A stretch of DNA of 64,000 nt, from assembly GCF_014279755.1 (NCBI RefSeq), contig NZ_CP047951.1, positions 1,736,001 through 1,800,000 on the forward strand. Direction: 5' to 3'. Position numbers and translations under genes: made by a program. The stretch's first letter is position 1. Every line of letters starts with the position of its first letter. The DNA comes from Synechococcus sp. PROS-U-1 (GTDB lineage Bacteria > Cyanobacteriota > Cyanobacteriia > PCC-6307 > Cyanobiaceae). The notes under the pieces are model-generated. The model was not told the origin of the DNA. It was given only the letters and a program-made list of their open reading frames with translations, and ran no database searches. Positions 8,643 to 15,682 of this stretch are shown here, piece after piece.

Positions 8643-8801
8643 TTACTGCGATGAGGATTCAATCTTTTGGGCTGCAGAGGCAGGTTGTATACGGTTATCA
8701 ACGCGCAACGGCGAGAACAAAAAGAGGTTGCCTGCCACCAAGCCGGCGGTAACAACGACAGCCACGAGAACCTCTAAACCTTCTGACGTTTTGGCTTGCA
8801 T
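8643..8801 (-). CDS. 52-residue single-span membrane protein, unknown
   Basis: Reading from the ATG at 8801 gives MQAKTSEGLEVLVAVVVTAG followed by LVAGNLFLFSP, then a polar tail ending IESSSQ. It has one transmembrane helix of ~20 residues in the first half, N-terminal charges KTSEGLE, and sensible codon use. The start is followed by a complete in-frame 52 codons and a TAA. No family named, but the composition is typical of the small membrane proteins of marine Synechococcus. Confidence 0.6.
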   Translation of the reverse strand: MQAKTSEGLEVLVAVVVTAGLVAGNLFLFSPLRVDNRIQPASAAQKIESSSQ

Positions 8802-8878
8802 CGTTCAAGCATGCGCCTTTGCATTGCCGGTGGCGAGGCATTATCTGCTTTTCAACTTGACACAGGGAATGGGGTCCG

Positions 8879-9148
8879 TTGATACGTCATCTGAAAAGTG
8901 AAGAGGGTTACGACAAAGCAACAGCTGCGGCCCACCTCGTGACGTTGACCACACAGTTCCACGACGACACAGGCGATGTGCCTCCGATCAAGTTCGAAAC
9001 CGGGCATCAGGGGAAGGAAGCAGAGCGCTTGACCCAGTTCATTTGGAACCGGGTGATGCGACTGCTCCTAACCGGCAAGGAGCTGGAAGCCAATTCCCTG
9101 TTAGAAGAATTTGACGAGCCACCTCTTTGGGACGACCCACTCGACTAA
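8879..9148 (+). CDS. Small cytoplasmic protein, unknown
   Basis: 89 residues, acidic, with no membrane segment. The N-terminal half (SEEGYDKATAAAHLVTLTTQ) and C-terminal half (LLTGKELEANSLLEEFDEPP) are predicted helical. The start is a TTG at 8879: an in-frame TGA at 8858 excludes anything further upstream and no ATG or GTG lies between. I do not recognise it. Confidence 0.5.
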   Translation: MIRHLKSEEGYDKATAAAHLVTLTTQFHDDTGDVPPIKFETGHQGKEAERLTQFIWNRVMRLLLTGKELEANSLLEEFDEPPLWDDPLD

Positions 9149-9151
9149 GCC

Positions 9152-9244
9152 ATGGGAACTCCACTAACGCAGTGGCTGCAGTTGGTTGTCTGGGTCTTGC
9201 TAGCAACAACGTTGATTTGCCTGAGCGCAACGGGCGTTTTCTGA
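9152..9244 (+). CDS. 30-residue hydrophobic peptide, possible gene
   Basis: ATG 3 bp after the preceding stop; the product is MGTPLTQWLQLVVWVLLATT followed by LICLSATGVF, a single membrane span with almost no soluble part. The tight spacing suggests coupling to the upstream gene. The size resembles small photosystem subunits, but the sequence is not one I recognise. Confidence 0.4.
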   Translation: MGTPLTQWLQLVVWVLLATTLICLSATGVF

Positions 9245-9370
9245 GTTAGGCCACTGAATACGCAGCCTTAACAGCAACTCTCCGTCATTGTGGTTCGGCC
9301 TGCAGGCGGCTATCCACCTCACAGCTGGGCAAAGCTCTTGCGAGATTTACATCGTCGATATTCATCAAAA

Positions 9371-9535
9371 ATGACAACCGAAATCCGAAATTGGGCCGTC
9401 GTTGCTGCAGCGATGGAGACCCGGGGTGCAACCAACAGCGATATGTATCGCCGCGCCAAAGCCCTTGCTGCCGGAGAGGCCGACCCAATGCCAACGAGCG
9501 ATCCCGCGGCACCTTTCAGCATCTCTGCAGCCTGA
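9371..9535 (+). CDS. 54-residue conserved-looking protein, unknown
   Basis: Starts MTTEIRNWAVVAAAMETRG and ends TSDPAAPFSISAA; middle MYRRAKALAAGEADPMP. The pattern of a helix, a Pro-rich linker and an Ala/Ser tail looks like a small cyanobacterial hypothetical I have seen before, but I cannot give a function. The frame is open 27 codons further upstream, with poor protein character. Confidence 0.55.
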   Translation: MTTEIRNWAVVAAAMETRGATNSDMYRRAKALAAGEADPMPTSDPAAPFSISAA

Positions 9536-9599
9536 TCAGCCGCTAACGCACAACAGCCCTGACTTGAATCCAGGGCTGTATCGACACTTACATTTTCCA

Positions 9600-9812
9600 A
9601 TGACCAACCACCACTTATCTATGGAACAACGGTTCCATCTCGAAGCAGCATTCAGGGAGATCGACAGCTGTGACAATATTGAAAAGCTTCGATCACTCAC
9701 GAAGCAGATCATTACGGCGCAGGAGAACGAGAAGGCATTTACCCGCGAGGCGGTGCAACAAATCCGGAAGGAGATGGAGACTGTCGCCAAGAAGCGATTC
9801 GGCTTCAACTAG
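9600..9812 (+). CDS. 70-residue helical protein, weakly NblA-like
   Basis: Product begins MTNHHLSMEQRFHLEAAFRE and continues with heptad-like helices (IEKLRSLTKQIITAQENEKA). The SMEQRF..EAAF start followed by a helix with E/Q spacing is faintly like NblA, the phycobilisome-degradation adaptor, but the similarity is too weak for a call. A second possible start is the ATG at 9621. No neighbour gives a clue. Confidence 0.55.
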   Translation: MTNHHLSMEQRFHLEAAFREIDSCDNIEKLRSLTKQIITAQENEKAFTREAVQQIRKEMETVAKKRFGFN

Positions 9813-10320
9813 GGGCAGCATTGAACACCTGGATTGGCTCGATCAAGTGAGTGTCTATCGCAAGCTTCCGTGGTGGACGTTGTAAAAAACAAATAGTTTC
9901 ACACCGTGAGTTCTCATCAACATCTCGGTGCTGGTCATGATCTGGATGCGGACCTCGCTTGATGCAGGTCTCGCCTGATCCCCGTCGACAAGGTGCTGAC
10001 ATCGACTGAGAGGCAGAGCCAAAGCCACGCAAAAGAGATGCGTTCAGCATCAGTTCGTTGCCTGAGACGATGACAAGCTGGCAACCATTGAAGGCGTGTG
10101 GCTGGAGCAGGTGCAGTTGTCATGCTTGAGGACATGAATGACAGACATGAACAGAACGGCCAAGCAGTGGCCGTTCGTCCAGCATCAACAGGGTCCTAGC
10201 CTTCCAAATGTTCATGAAGATACCGAGATCGGGTATCACCCGGAACCTACTTAAACAAGTATGTAAACAAGCGGGGCGAGAACAAATAGGTCCTTAATCT
10301 CCATCGTCCAAGCGGTTCGA
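9813..10320. other. Long intergenic region, no gene supported
   Basis: Contains two small inverted repeats, ACGGCCA-N5-TGGCCGT near 10155-10173 and a CGGGT-N3-ACCCGG hairpin near 10228-10242. Neither has a U-run. Short leftward frames read poorly as protein. Confidence 0.45.
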
Positions 10321-10515
10321 ATGAATCCAGCTCATTACCTGCCACCCAAGGGCTCCATCATGATTGTCAATCAGAAGCCGAAGAGGAGGTGGCAAACCGC
10401 GATCAAAGCAAGAGAGCAGCAGCTCATTCGATTAGCCGAAGAAGCACTTGCCTCAAGACAGGAGAGGAAAGTGGTTAATTTTTTGGGTTACAACGACGTC
10501 GATGTCGCAGCTTGA
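10321..10515 (+). CDS. Small basic protein, unknown
   Basis: 64 residues if started at 10321, 51 if started at the ATG at 10360 (MIVNQKPKRRWQTAIKAREQ). The core is a Lys/Arg-rich helix (AEEALASRQERK). Possibly nucleic-acid binding from charge alone; no family recognised. Confidence 0.4.
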   Translation: MNPAHYLPPKGSIMIVNQKPKRRWQTAIKAREQQLIRLAEEALASRQERKVVNFLGYNDVDVAA

Positions 10516-10793
10516 ATCGATTAACAGCCCAAAGAGAGTGAAAGTGCACTCGAGTCGATCCTTGTTCATCACTGCGTCCACGCCAGAACAAACAACGGTT
10601 TTGCGATTGGCGGGCAACAAGGAAGGTCGCCCCTGTCAGCGCGGTGACTTCACGTTGGCGCTCTTTGCAGATGATCGAAGCATCTGGCTATTGGGCTGAC
10701 GAGACCATCCAGGGATCTCTCAACGCTTGCTCGGCTGGACCGTCGTCAGCCGACATCAGCATTTCGACTCAAAAGCGTCGCAAGAGATACCAA

Positions 10794-10973
10794 ATGGACT
10801 ACGTTGCCCCCACGCGAAGGGCTTCATTGAACGAATCCAAATTTGACTTGGCAATTGGTGAAAAGAACCGTCAGCTAGCCATGGGGATTTCGTTCAGCAC
10901 AGCAGCCATCGGTGTCTTCATCCTCCTGGCATACCGCGTTGGGACCTGTTGCTCCTGGTTTGCCTCGGCTTAA
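10794..10973 (+). CDS. 59-residue single-span membrane protein, unknown
   Basis: Begins MDYVAPTRRASLNESKFDLA with a polar N-terminus, then one membrane helix (MGISFSTAAIGVFILLAYRV) and a short Cys-containing tail. The chosen ATG is where protein-like sequence starts; the frame is open upstream but reads as noise. Its stop overlaps the convergent gene at 10970 by a few bases. Confidence 0.45.
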   Translation: MDYVAPTRRASLNESKFDLAIGEKNRQLAMGISFSTAAIGVFILLAYRVGTCCSWFASA

Positions 10974-11152
10974 AAACCCAAGACCTGCAGGGCAGCCTCC
11001 AAAGCTCCGAGACCTAAAAGGAAGACCCCGGCAAGCAGGGCGACGTCTTTTTTTGAGTTAGCCACTGAGAAAACCGAAGCTCCCACTGATGCCCACACGG
11101 CAAATCTAAAGACAATTGAAAGGACGGATATTGCGAACGATGTAGTTCTCAA
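10970..11152 (-). CDS. Small membrane protein, paralogue of the one at 27534-27695
   Basis: Up to 60 residues from a TTG at 11152; the true start may be a few codons further in. Two hydrophobic helices separated by a polar turn (SVANSKKDV), ending FLLGLGALEAALQVLGF. The C-terminal LLGLGALEAAL is shared exactly with the small leftward gene at 27534, and the FRF, SVA/TSMA and K-rich turn align too. Two copies in one window argue for real coding. Function unknown. Confidence 0.6.
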   Translation of the reverse strand: MRTTSFAISVLSIVFRFAVWASVGASVFSVANSKKDVALLAGVFLLGLGALEAALQVLGF

Positions 11153-11726
11153 CTTCGTTCTGTAAACCCACTGCAGCGCAGGGCAGGCCCGCCGCTATGC
11201 CGACTTTGGCTTTCTTTATTCCTACCAAGAAAGACAACCAACAAAGCCGCTCAAACCTTATTTTCAGCTCCTTAGAGAATCCGCTAACAGCAGCAGCGTC
11301 GTCGCCCCCATCAGCCATCCGAAAGAGCGCATGGGCGATCGACCCTTTGGCAATGAGCTGTTGAACCGATTTCTTTTGTACCGAGCGGATACACAGTGAA
11401 AAGGTGGCAGTTCATAGGCCTGCCTCATGCGTCGTGAGAAGGAGAGGCAGGGGTGGGACCTTGCCTTTTTACTGACCATCTCATGGAGCATGACCAGATG
11501 ACATTTCAGTGGCTCATGGCAGGCTGCAGGATCGCCAAACGCCTGACAGCTGCTGACGAACCAGCCTTAAACCGCGCAGCAAGAAAACTCCCGACGTGAT
11601 CTGCGGCTTCTCATCACCATCTTCCAGGCCACACGTCTCGGATACCGTCGTCGACTCCAGTGCACGGTGTTGGGTCAAGCCGGTGCTCAGGTCTCCTTGA
11701 AGCTGTTCTCCAGGAGAGCACTGGAG
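11153..11726. other. Intergenic region with one GTGGGA-loop hairpin
   Basis: No convincing gene. It holds one member of the hairpin repeat described separately (11446-11470). A 22-codon leftward frame reading MRSFGWLMGATTLLLLADSL lies at about 11265-11333 and could be a micropeptide, but support is weak. Confidence 0.45.
11426..11470 (+). repeat. GTGGGA-loop terminator-like repeat, copy C
   Basis: ATGCGTCG at 11427-11434 is followed by stem GGCAGGG (11446-11452), loop GTGGGA, stem CCTTGCC (11459-11465, one G-T pair) and five T. The two copies near 22.35 and 22.49 kb share the ATGCGTCG box, the loop and the T-run. Confidence 0.6.
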
Positions 11727-11879
11727 CTAGACGCCTGGGTGCTCAAACAAAACAGTTGCTAGCTCCGTCTCGGATAGTTCAGCGGGCTCACGCGGCTGGA
11801 TCTCCCTGAGGGCTGGCGCATCTGGGAGTCGGAACGCTTTCTCTAGATCCTTCTTCGTGGCACCAAATGGGTAGGTCAT
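11727..11879 (-). CDS. 50-residue protein, unknown
   Basis: Starts MTYPFGATKKDLEKAFRLPD and ends ELATVLFEHPGV. Soluble, acidic, likely two helices. The ATG at 11879 is used because the in-frame upstream bases encode a GC-rich hairpin followed by TTTTTT rather than protein. No family recognised. Confidence 0.45.
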   Translation of the reverse strand: MTYPFGATKKDLEKAFRLPDAPALREIQPREPAELSETELATVLFEHPGV

Positions 11880-11908
11880 AAAAAAGAGGACCGCCCACGG
11901 CCCCCTCG
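11880..11908 (-). terminator. Hairpin plus U-run, leftward
   Basis: Read leftward: GAGGGGGCC, loop, GGTCCTC, then TTTTTT (with a bulged GG). Immediately upstream of the 50-residue gene; it may end a leftward transcript starting beyond 11.9 kb or attenuate the small gene. Confidence 0.35.
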
Positions 11909-11974
11909 GAACGACTGGATGACGCATCCCTGCGCCTCCGTTACATTAGTCAACAAAGCTTTGTAACGAGAGTC

Positions 11975-12076
11975 ATGGTCATCACCACCCAAGACCTGCT
12001 TGTCCTGTTCGGCAGCTTCGGAATGGCCCTTTTCGCCTTAAACATCTACAAGCTGACGAAGCCTGCCAACGGCTGA
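11975..12076 (+). CDS. 33-residue single-span membrane peptide, possible gene
   Basis: Product MVITTQDLLVLFGSFGMALF followed by ALNIYKLTKPANG. A membrane helix with a basic C-terminal tail; AACGAGAG a few bases upstream could serve as ribosome-binding site. The length is that of small cytochrome b6f or photosystem subunits, but it matches none that I know (PetM, PetN and PsbM were considered). Confidence 0.45.
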   Translation: MVITTQDLLVLFGSFGMALFALNIYKLTKPANG

Positions 12077-12107
12077 TCAGCCGCAGGAGTTGCAACACCA
12101 GGGAGTT

Positions 12108-12350
12108 TCACCTGCGGGGCAGGCTGACCTGATACATCGTGTGGTCGGAGTGTTTCCACTGCACGAGATGAAGACGATTGATTTGACTGTTTTCCAAACA
12201 ATCCCAGATTGTTGTCCCGGATAGTGTTGCCATCGACCAGACATCTCCCTGACTCTTCATCTGCTTGCGATTGCGATCTTTCCATTCAGTCCAATTAATT
12301 TTTGGATACGACCCAACATGCTCACTCAGAATCACCACAGTGAATTCCAC
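12108..12350 (-). CDS. 80-residue hypothetical protein
   Basis: GTG start at 12350. The product is rich in Trp, Lys and polar residues (INWTEWKDRNRKQMKSQGDV) and soluble, with an irregular, protein-like composition. An overlapping leftward frame at 12046-12285 is less protein-like. No family recognised. Confidence 0.4.
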   Translation of the reverse strand: MEFTVVILSEHVGSYPKINWTEWKDRNRKQMKSQGDVWSMATLSGTTIWDCLENSQINRLHLVQWKHSDHTMYQVSLPRR

Positions 12351-12400
12351 TGAATCTGAACCAAAATTGCCCTGAATTATAAGTTATTGAAGCCCAATTC

Positions 12401-12661
12401 TTAGCTACAGGAAGCTGGTTTACGCCAGATCCGCCAAACGAGCCAGCCCGTCACCCCGAGCCAGAGGAACGCTACGGCCGAAAGGATCGGAACGACGATC
12501 AGATAGCTCCAGACCCCCAGGGCCATCCAGGCGAGCAGGGACGTGAGCAATGCCTTCTGGAAGTTGTTGGCCTCGGCAAGACGTTGCTGAAAACGTGATC
12601 TCACACTGCTGCCGGATGCTCCACCCCTTTCTTTAGCCACGGATGCACTCAGCGACAGCAA
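12401..12661 (-). CDS. Small two-span membrane protein, unknown
   Basis: 86 residues: a polar, basic N-terminus (RSRFQQRLAEANNFQK), then two membrane helices (LLAWMALGVWSYLIVVPI and LSAVAFLWLGVTGWLVWRI). It overlaps the end of the phosphopantetheinyl transferase gene by 29 bp; a GTG at 12640 would reduce the overlap to 8 bp. Translational coupling with that gene is likely. Confidence 0.65.
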   Translation of the reverse strand: MLSLSASVAKERGGASGSSVRSRFQQRLAEANNFQKALLTSLLAWMALGVWSYLIVVPILSAVAFLWLGVTGWLVWRIWRKPASCS

Positions 12662-13202
12662 TGCTGAAGCCCTCCTGCGTCCACAGGCTCAGGGCATAGC
12701 TCGCTCCATGCAGCCATGCCGCGGCCCCGTTCGGCGCAATGATCACATTGGCGAGTCCGCCGCCAAGCCCGAGACCCGCAGCCTTCAATACGGCTTCCTT
12801 GGCCGTCCACGCCTGAATCAGCGTCCAGTGCTGCAGACACACCGTCGCTTCCGAGGCGGAGGCAAACAACCGTTGGGTCAGGAGCTCGGAGGCCACTCGC
12901 AAGGGCCGGTCGAGCGCTTCCACGTCAATGCCAATCGGATCTGGCCCCACCACACCGATGCTGAGAGAGCGGGTGTTGGAAATACTGTGATGAAGCTGGT
13001 GAGCACGAACCTGAGGCTTGCCATAGATCGTGCGGCCGATGTCATCCAGGCCGACGACATGACCGGCATCAGCGAACAACCGGCAAGTGAGCGAGTCGCT
13101 CAAGGCCCTCTGCTCAACACGCGTCGGGAGATTGGGGTAACGAGCCACCAAGACACGGCGTTGGGTGTCGGGGATGGGCCACCAGGACCAAGCGGCTTCC
13201 AA
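12633..13202 (-). CDS. 4'-phosphopantetheinyl transferase (Sfp/AcpT-like)
   Basis: 189 residues. It would transfer the phosphopantetheine arm of CoA onto acyl or peptidyl carrier proteins. The family motifs are clear: LSIGVVGPDPIGIDVEALDR with the Mg-binding Asp, then WTLIQAWTAKEAVLKAAGLG with the W-x-x-K-E-A-x-x-K signature. The single-domain length is close to Sfp/HetI types. No polyketide or peptide synthetase lies in the window, so the substrate is probably the fatty-acid ACP. The gene starts 3 bp left of the end of the next leftward gene. Confidence 0.85.
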   Translation of the reverse strand: MEAAWSWWPIPDTQRRVLVARYPNLPTRVEQRALSDSLTCRLFADAGHVVGLDDIGRTIYGKPQVRAHQLHHSISNTRSLSIGVVGPDPIGIDVEALDRPLRVASELLTQRLFASASEATVCLQHWTLIQAWTAKEAVLKAAGLGLGGGLANVIIAPNGAAAWLHGASYALSLWTQEGFSIAVAECIRG

Positions 13203-13205
13203 AAC

Positions 13206-14696
13206 TCAATCCGGCACGACCGGGAGGGGCGCCGGCGGGAGGGGTGGAAGATCCGGTGGCGGCGGCGCCCCCTCCAGGAGATCAGAGGCCACTGCATCCG
13301 CCGGCTCCGCCAGGAGAACCTCGGCGGGATTGACCGTTGGCTCATCAAGGACGACTGGCGGTGGCAGATCGGGGGGTAACGGGGCAAAAGGCTGCGGATC
13401 GATCCAGCTGTCATTCGGATCGGGCTCCACAGGATCTAGCTCCCTGATCAATGCCGGCTGCTCCCGCAAGACCAAGGGATCCGCCGTGATGGGTGGTTCT
13501 CGTAAAGGTGCTCGATCCACATCGACCCCGCCGTCTCTGGCATCGGCTGGGGCCCTGAGCTTGGAAGGGGTTGATGGAGCCCAAATCATCCGAGCCAGTG
13601 GTTCGATGCCCTGTTCCATCACCCTGTTCAACCCTGCCAAGGCTCGATCGGCGAGATGGTTCCCAAAAGACGTCACGCAGTCGGCAGGGCCATTGCAGGC
13701 CTCATCCATCACCAGTTTTGGCGTCAAACCGGCGATCAGATTGCCCTGCAGAGGGATCTGGCGGGAGCTCAACCGGAGCATGTAGGGGACGTGCACAAAA
13801 CTGGTCGCCCCGCCACTAATCCAGTTCGCGTCCTCTTCGGTGAATCCCTTGACCCCTGGAATGATGAACCGACTCTTCGAGGCATGGTCTGGCATGTAGG
13901 CCGCGAGGTACCCCCTACGACGGGCCAGCTCTTTGCTTTGCTCCAGAGTCAGGCCATCACGACTCATCAGAACTTCCATGTGGCCGTCCTGACGCAGGCC
14001 CATCACCATGCGGATGCGCGGCAGGTAATAGCGGATCCGCTGGCCCATGCTGATGCTGTAGGCACCCTTGTAGCTATCGGGCGGAGCCTCGATGTCGTTG
14101 TAGAGGCTGTGCAGGCCGCCGATAAAGGTGTCATAGGTGCGGCTGCGGGCATCGGTCAGCTCCCCGTAGCCGAAATCAATGCTGCCGTCGTGGCGGATGC
14201 CGACGTAGGCCCGTTGGCGGGAAGCCGTGCGGTTCCGGCCACGCCAGACCTTGCCGCCAAATTTGAGGTCACCAAGGGGAACAGTGATCTCACGTCCGGC
14301 GTTATCGACATGGCGCTCATACATCGGACCGGACACATAGGCCAGAGCTGCGCTGTCCTCGTAGGCGTCCTGTTCGCGATCCCAGCCTTCCAGCAACCCG
14401 AACCGCACCCGCCTTGGATCGAGATCCAGGGCGTAAACCTCATCATCGGGGATGTAGCGGAACGGCTCGGCATCAAGCAGTCTCTGCTGAGCTGAGCTGA
14501 CGGCCCGGGCTTCGCGATCGGACCGCTCGGGGGCGACAGGGGCCAGAGCGATCAATCCGCCAAACACCACAAACGGCATCAGCAGCAGCAGCCAGCGCTT
14601 GCGGAGCCGCCTGCTCCGCTTGGGTCGGGTCCGCAGCTCAGCAGGCTGAGTCACGCGATCCTTCGCTCTCGGTTTTGGGGGAGTGGATCGAACCAA
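13206..14696 (-). CDS. Membrane-anchored protein with Pro-rich tail, unknown
   Basis: 496 residues. A very basic N-terminus (RTRPKRSRRLRKRW) precedes one membrane helix (LLLLMPFVVFGGLIALAPVA), an anchored type II topology. The ~300-residue external part carries WRGRNRTASRQRAYVGIRHD, YSISMGQRIRYYLPRIRMVM and a G/T-rich stretch (WISGGATSFVHVPYMLRLSS). The last ~110 residues are Pro/Asp-rich (GAPPPPDLPPLPPAPLP), a likely flexible linker or wall-spanning region. I do not recognise a family. It overlaps the upstream PdeM-like gene by 46 bp; a later start would remove that. Confidence 0.7.
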   Translation of the reverse strand: MVRSTPPKPRAKDRVTQPAELRTRPKRSRRLRKRWLLLLMPFVVFGGLIALAPVAPERSDREARAVSSAQQRLLDAEPFRYIPDDEVYALDLDPRRVRFGLLEGWDREQDAYEDSAALAYVSGPMYERHVDNAGREITVPLGDLKFGGKVWRGRNRTASRQRAYVGIRHDGSIDFGYGELTDARSRTYDTFIGGLHSLYNDIEAPPDSYKGAYSISMGQRIRYYLPRIRMVMGLRQDGHMEVLMSRDGLTLEQSKELARRRGYLAAYMPDHASKSRFIIPGVKGFTEEDANWISGGATSFVHVPYMLRLSSRQIPLQGNLIAGLTPKLVMDEACNGPADCVTSFGNHLADRALAGLNRVMEQGIEPLARMIWAPSTPSKLRAPADARDGGVDVDRAPLREPPITADPLVLREQPALIRELDPVEPDPNDSWIDPQPFAPLPPDLPPPVVLDEPTVNPAEVLLAEPADAVASDLLEGAPPPPDLPPLPPAPLPVVPD

Positions 14697-15328
14697 GGAA
14701 CGATGGAGCCTTCAGCAACCAGCCATTGCCGGTAACGCTCGCCGCAGTCATGGCCTCCCGTCAACTGCCCGAACGCGGGAATCACCAGACGCGGACCATG
14801 CGGATCAAAGGCGAAACACGGCAAACGCAACTGATCCGACCGGCTACGAAGCCTTGTCATGGGATGCAAATGGCCACACACATTCAACAAACCTGGCTCC
14901 GGAACCCGTTCAGGGGCATGACTTAACCAGAGATCGCCAAGTCGCTGTGATGGCTGCTGGGGCAGGCCTTCTATCCAGCTGCCGCAGTCATGGTTCCCAC
15001 CAATGAGCACGACCGGACAACCACAGAGATCAGGCAATGCCAGCAACGTGTCGCGCAGCGGAGCTGTGATGCCAATCCTGGCGTGAACAAGATCACCCAG
15101 AACAAACAATCGCTCAGGCGACCAGGCATGGCACAGGGCCAGCAATGGATTCAGGGTTCCTTGATCACCGTCACTGGGGATGGGAACGCCATGGGCCTGG
15201 AACACCTCGGCCTTGCCGAGATGCAGATCGGCCACAAACAGCTCACGCCCTTCAGCCCGCCATAACGCTCGCTGGGGCAGAAACGTCAGCGGGCTCTTGC
15301 CCCAGAACCACTCCAGTGAGGTCATCAA
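14651..15328 (-). CDS. pdeM: PdeM-like metallophosphoesterase (ligase-associated DNA damage response endonuclease)
   Basis: 225 residues. All calcineurin-type metal motifs are present: FVADLHLGK, VLGDLVH, GGNHD and VCGHLHP. The order and size match PdeM, a single-domain phosphoesterase that in other bacteria sits with an ATP-dependent DNA ligase and a Lhr helicase. Neither partner is in this window. The N-terminal LTFLPQRALW is typical of the family. A general phosphoesterase is the alternative. Confidence 0.8.
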   Translation of the reverse strand: MMTSLEWFWGKSPLTFLPQRALWRAEGRELFVADLHLGKAEVFQAHGVPIPSDGDQGTLNPLLALCHAWSPERLFVLGDLVHARIGITAPLRDTLLALPDLCGCPVVLIGGNHDCGSWIEGLPQQPSQRLGDLWLSHAPERVPEPGLLNVCGHLHPMTRLRSRSDQLRLPCFAFDPHGPRLVIPAFGQLTGGHDCGERYRQWLVAEGSIVPWFDPLPQNRERRIA

Positions 15329-15378
15329 CAGGTCAGATCGCGGATGTGTAGCGCTGGCTGCATCTGATTCACGCCGTC

Positions 15379-15594
15379 GTGCCTCAATCTTTAGAGACTC
15401 CCAAGAAACTCATTGTGGCGCGGAGCGAGAGTCCACACCAGCTCGCGATCGCAACCCTGCGAACGCTGGAACAACGGTTAAGACTTCTCGAAGCACAAGG
15501 GCGTTATGAATGCGCCTATGCCCTGAGGATGGAAATCGCCGACTGGTTGCTCGGTAACAGGGATGCCAATCTGGCTGTACCACTCCTTCCCTGA
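15379..15594 (+). CDS. Small helical protein, unknown
   Basis: 71 residues from a GTG at 15379. Predicted two-helix protein (LAIATLRTLEQRLRLLEAQG and YALRMEIADWLLGN). It is followed by the tiny ORF and the GluR0-like channel gene on the same strand. No family recognised. Confidence 0.55.
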   Translation: MPQSLETPKKLIVARSESPHQLAIATLRTLEQRLRLLEAQGRYECAYALRMEIADWLLGNRDANLAVPLLP

Positions 15595-15601
15595 CCTTTC
15601 C

Positions 15602-15682
15602 ATGACCATTGCCCTGCTGATCGCGCTGGCGGGTTCCCTGGCTGCAATGGCCGTGATCGTGCGTCGCCTGGAACAGCGCTGA
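15602..15682 (+). CDS. 26-residue membrane peptide coupled to the channel gene
   Basis: The product is MTIALLIALAGSLAAMAVIV followed by RRLEQR: one membrane span with a positive C-terminal stop-transfer signal. Its TGA shares the A with the ATG of the potassium-channel gene (TGATG), the arrangement used for coupled translation. It could be a channel-associated peptide or merely a leader ORF. Confidence 0.5.
   Translation: MTIALLIALAGSLAAMAVIVRRLEQR

Noticed and set aside
9600-9812. NblA assignment for the 70-residue protein
   Set aside because: Only a faint start-region similarity; length and the second half do not fit, so left as unknown.
11975-12076. PetM, PetN or PsbM assignment for the 33-residue peptide
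   Set aside because: Size fits but none of the conserved residues of those subunits are present.
13656-14495. 279-codon rightward frame
   Set aside because: Antisense to the membrane-anchored Pro-rich protein, which has a clean N-terminal anchor.
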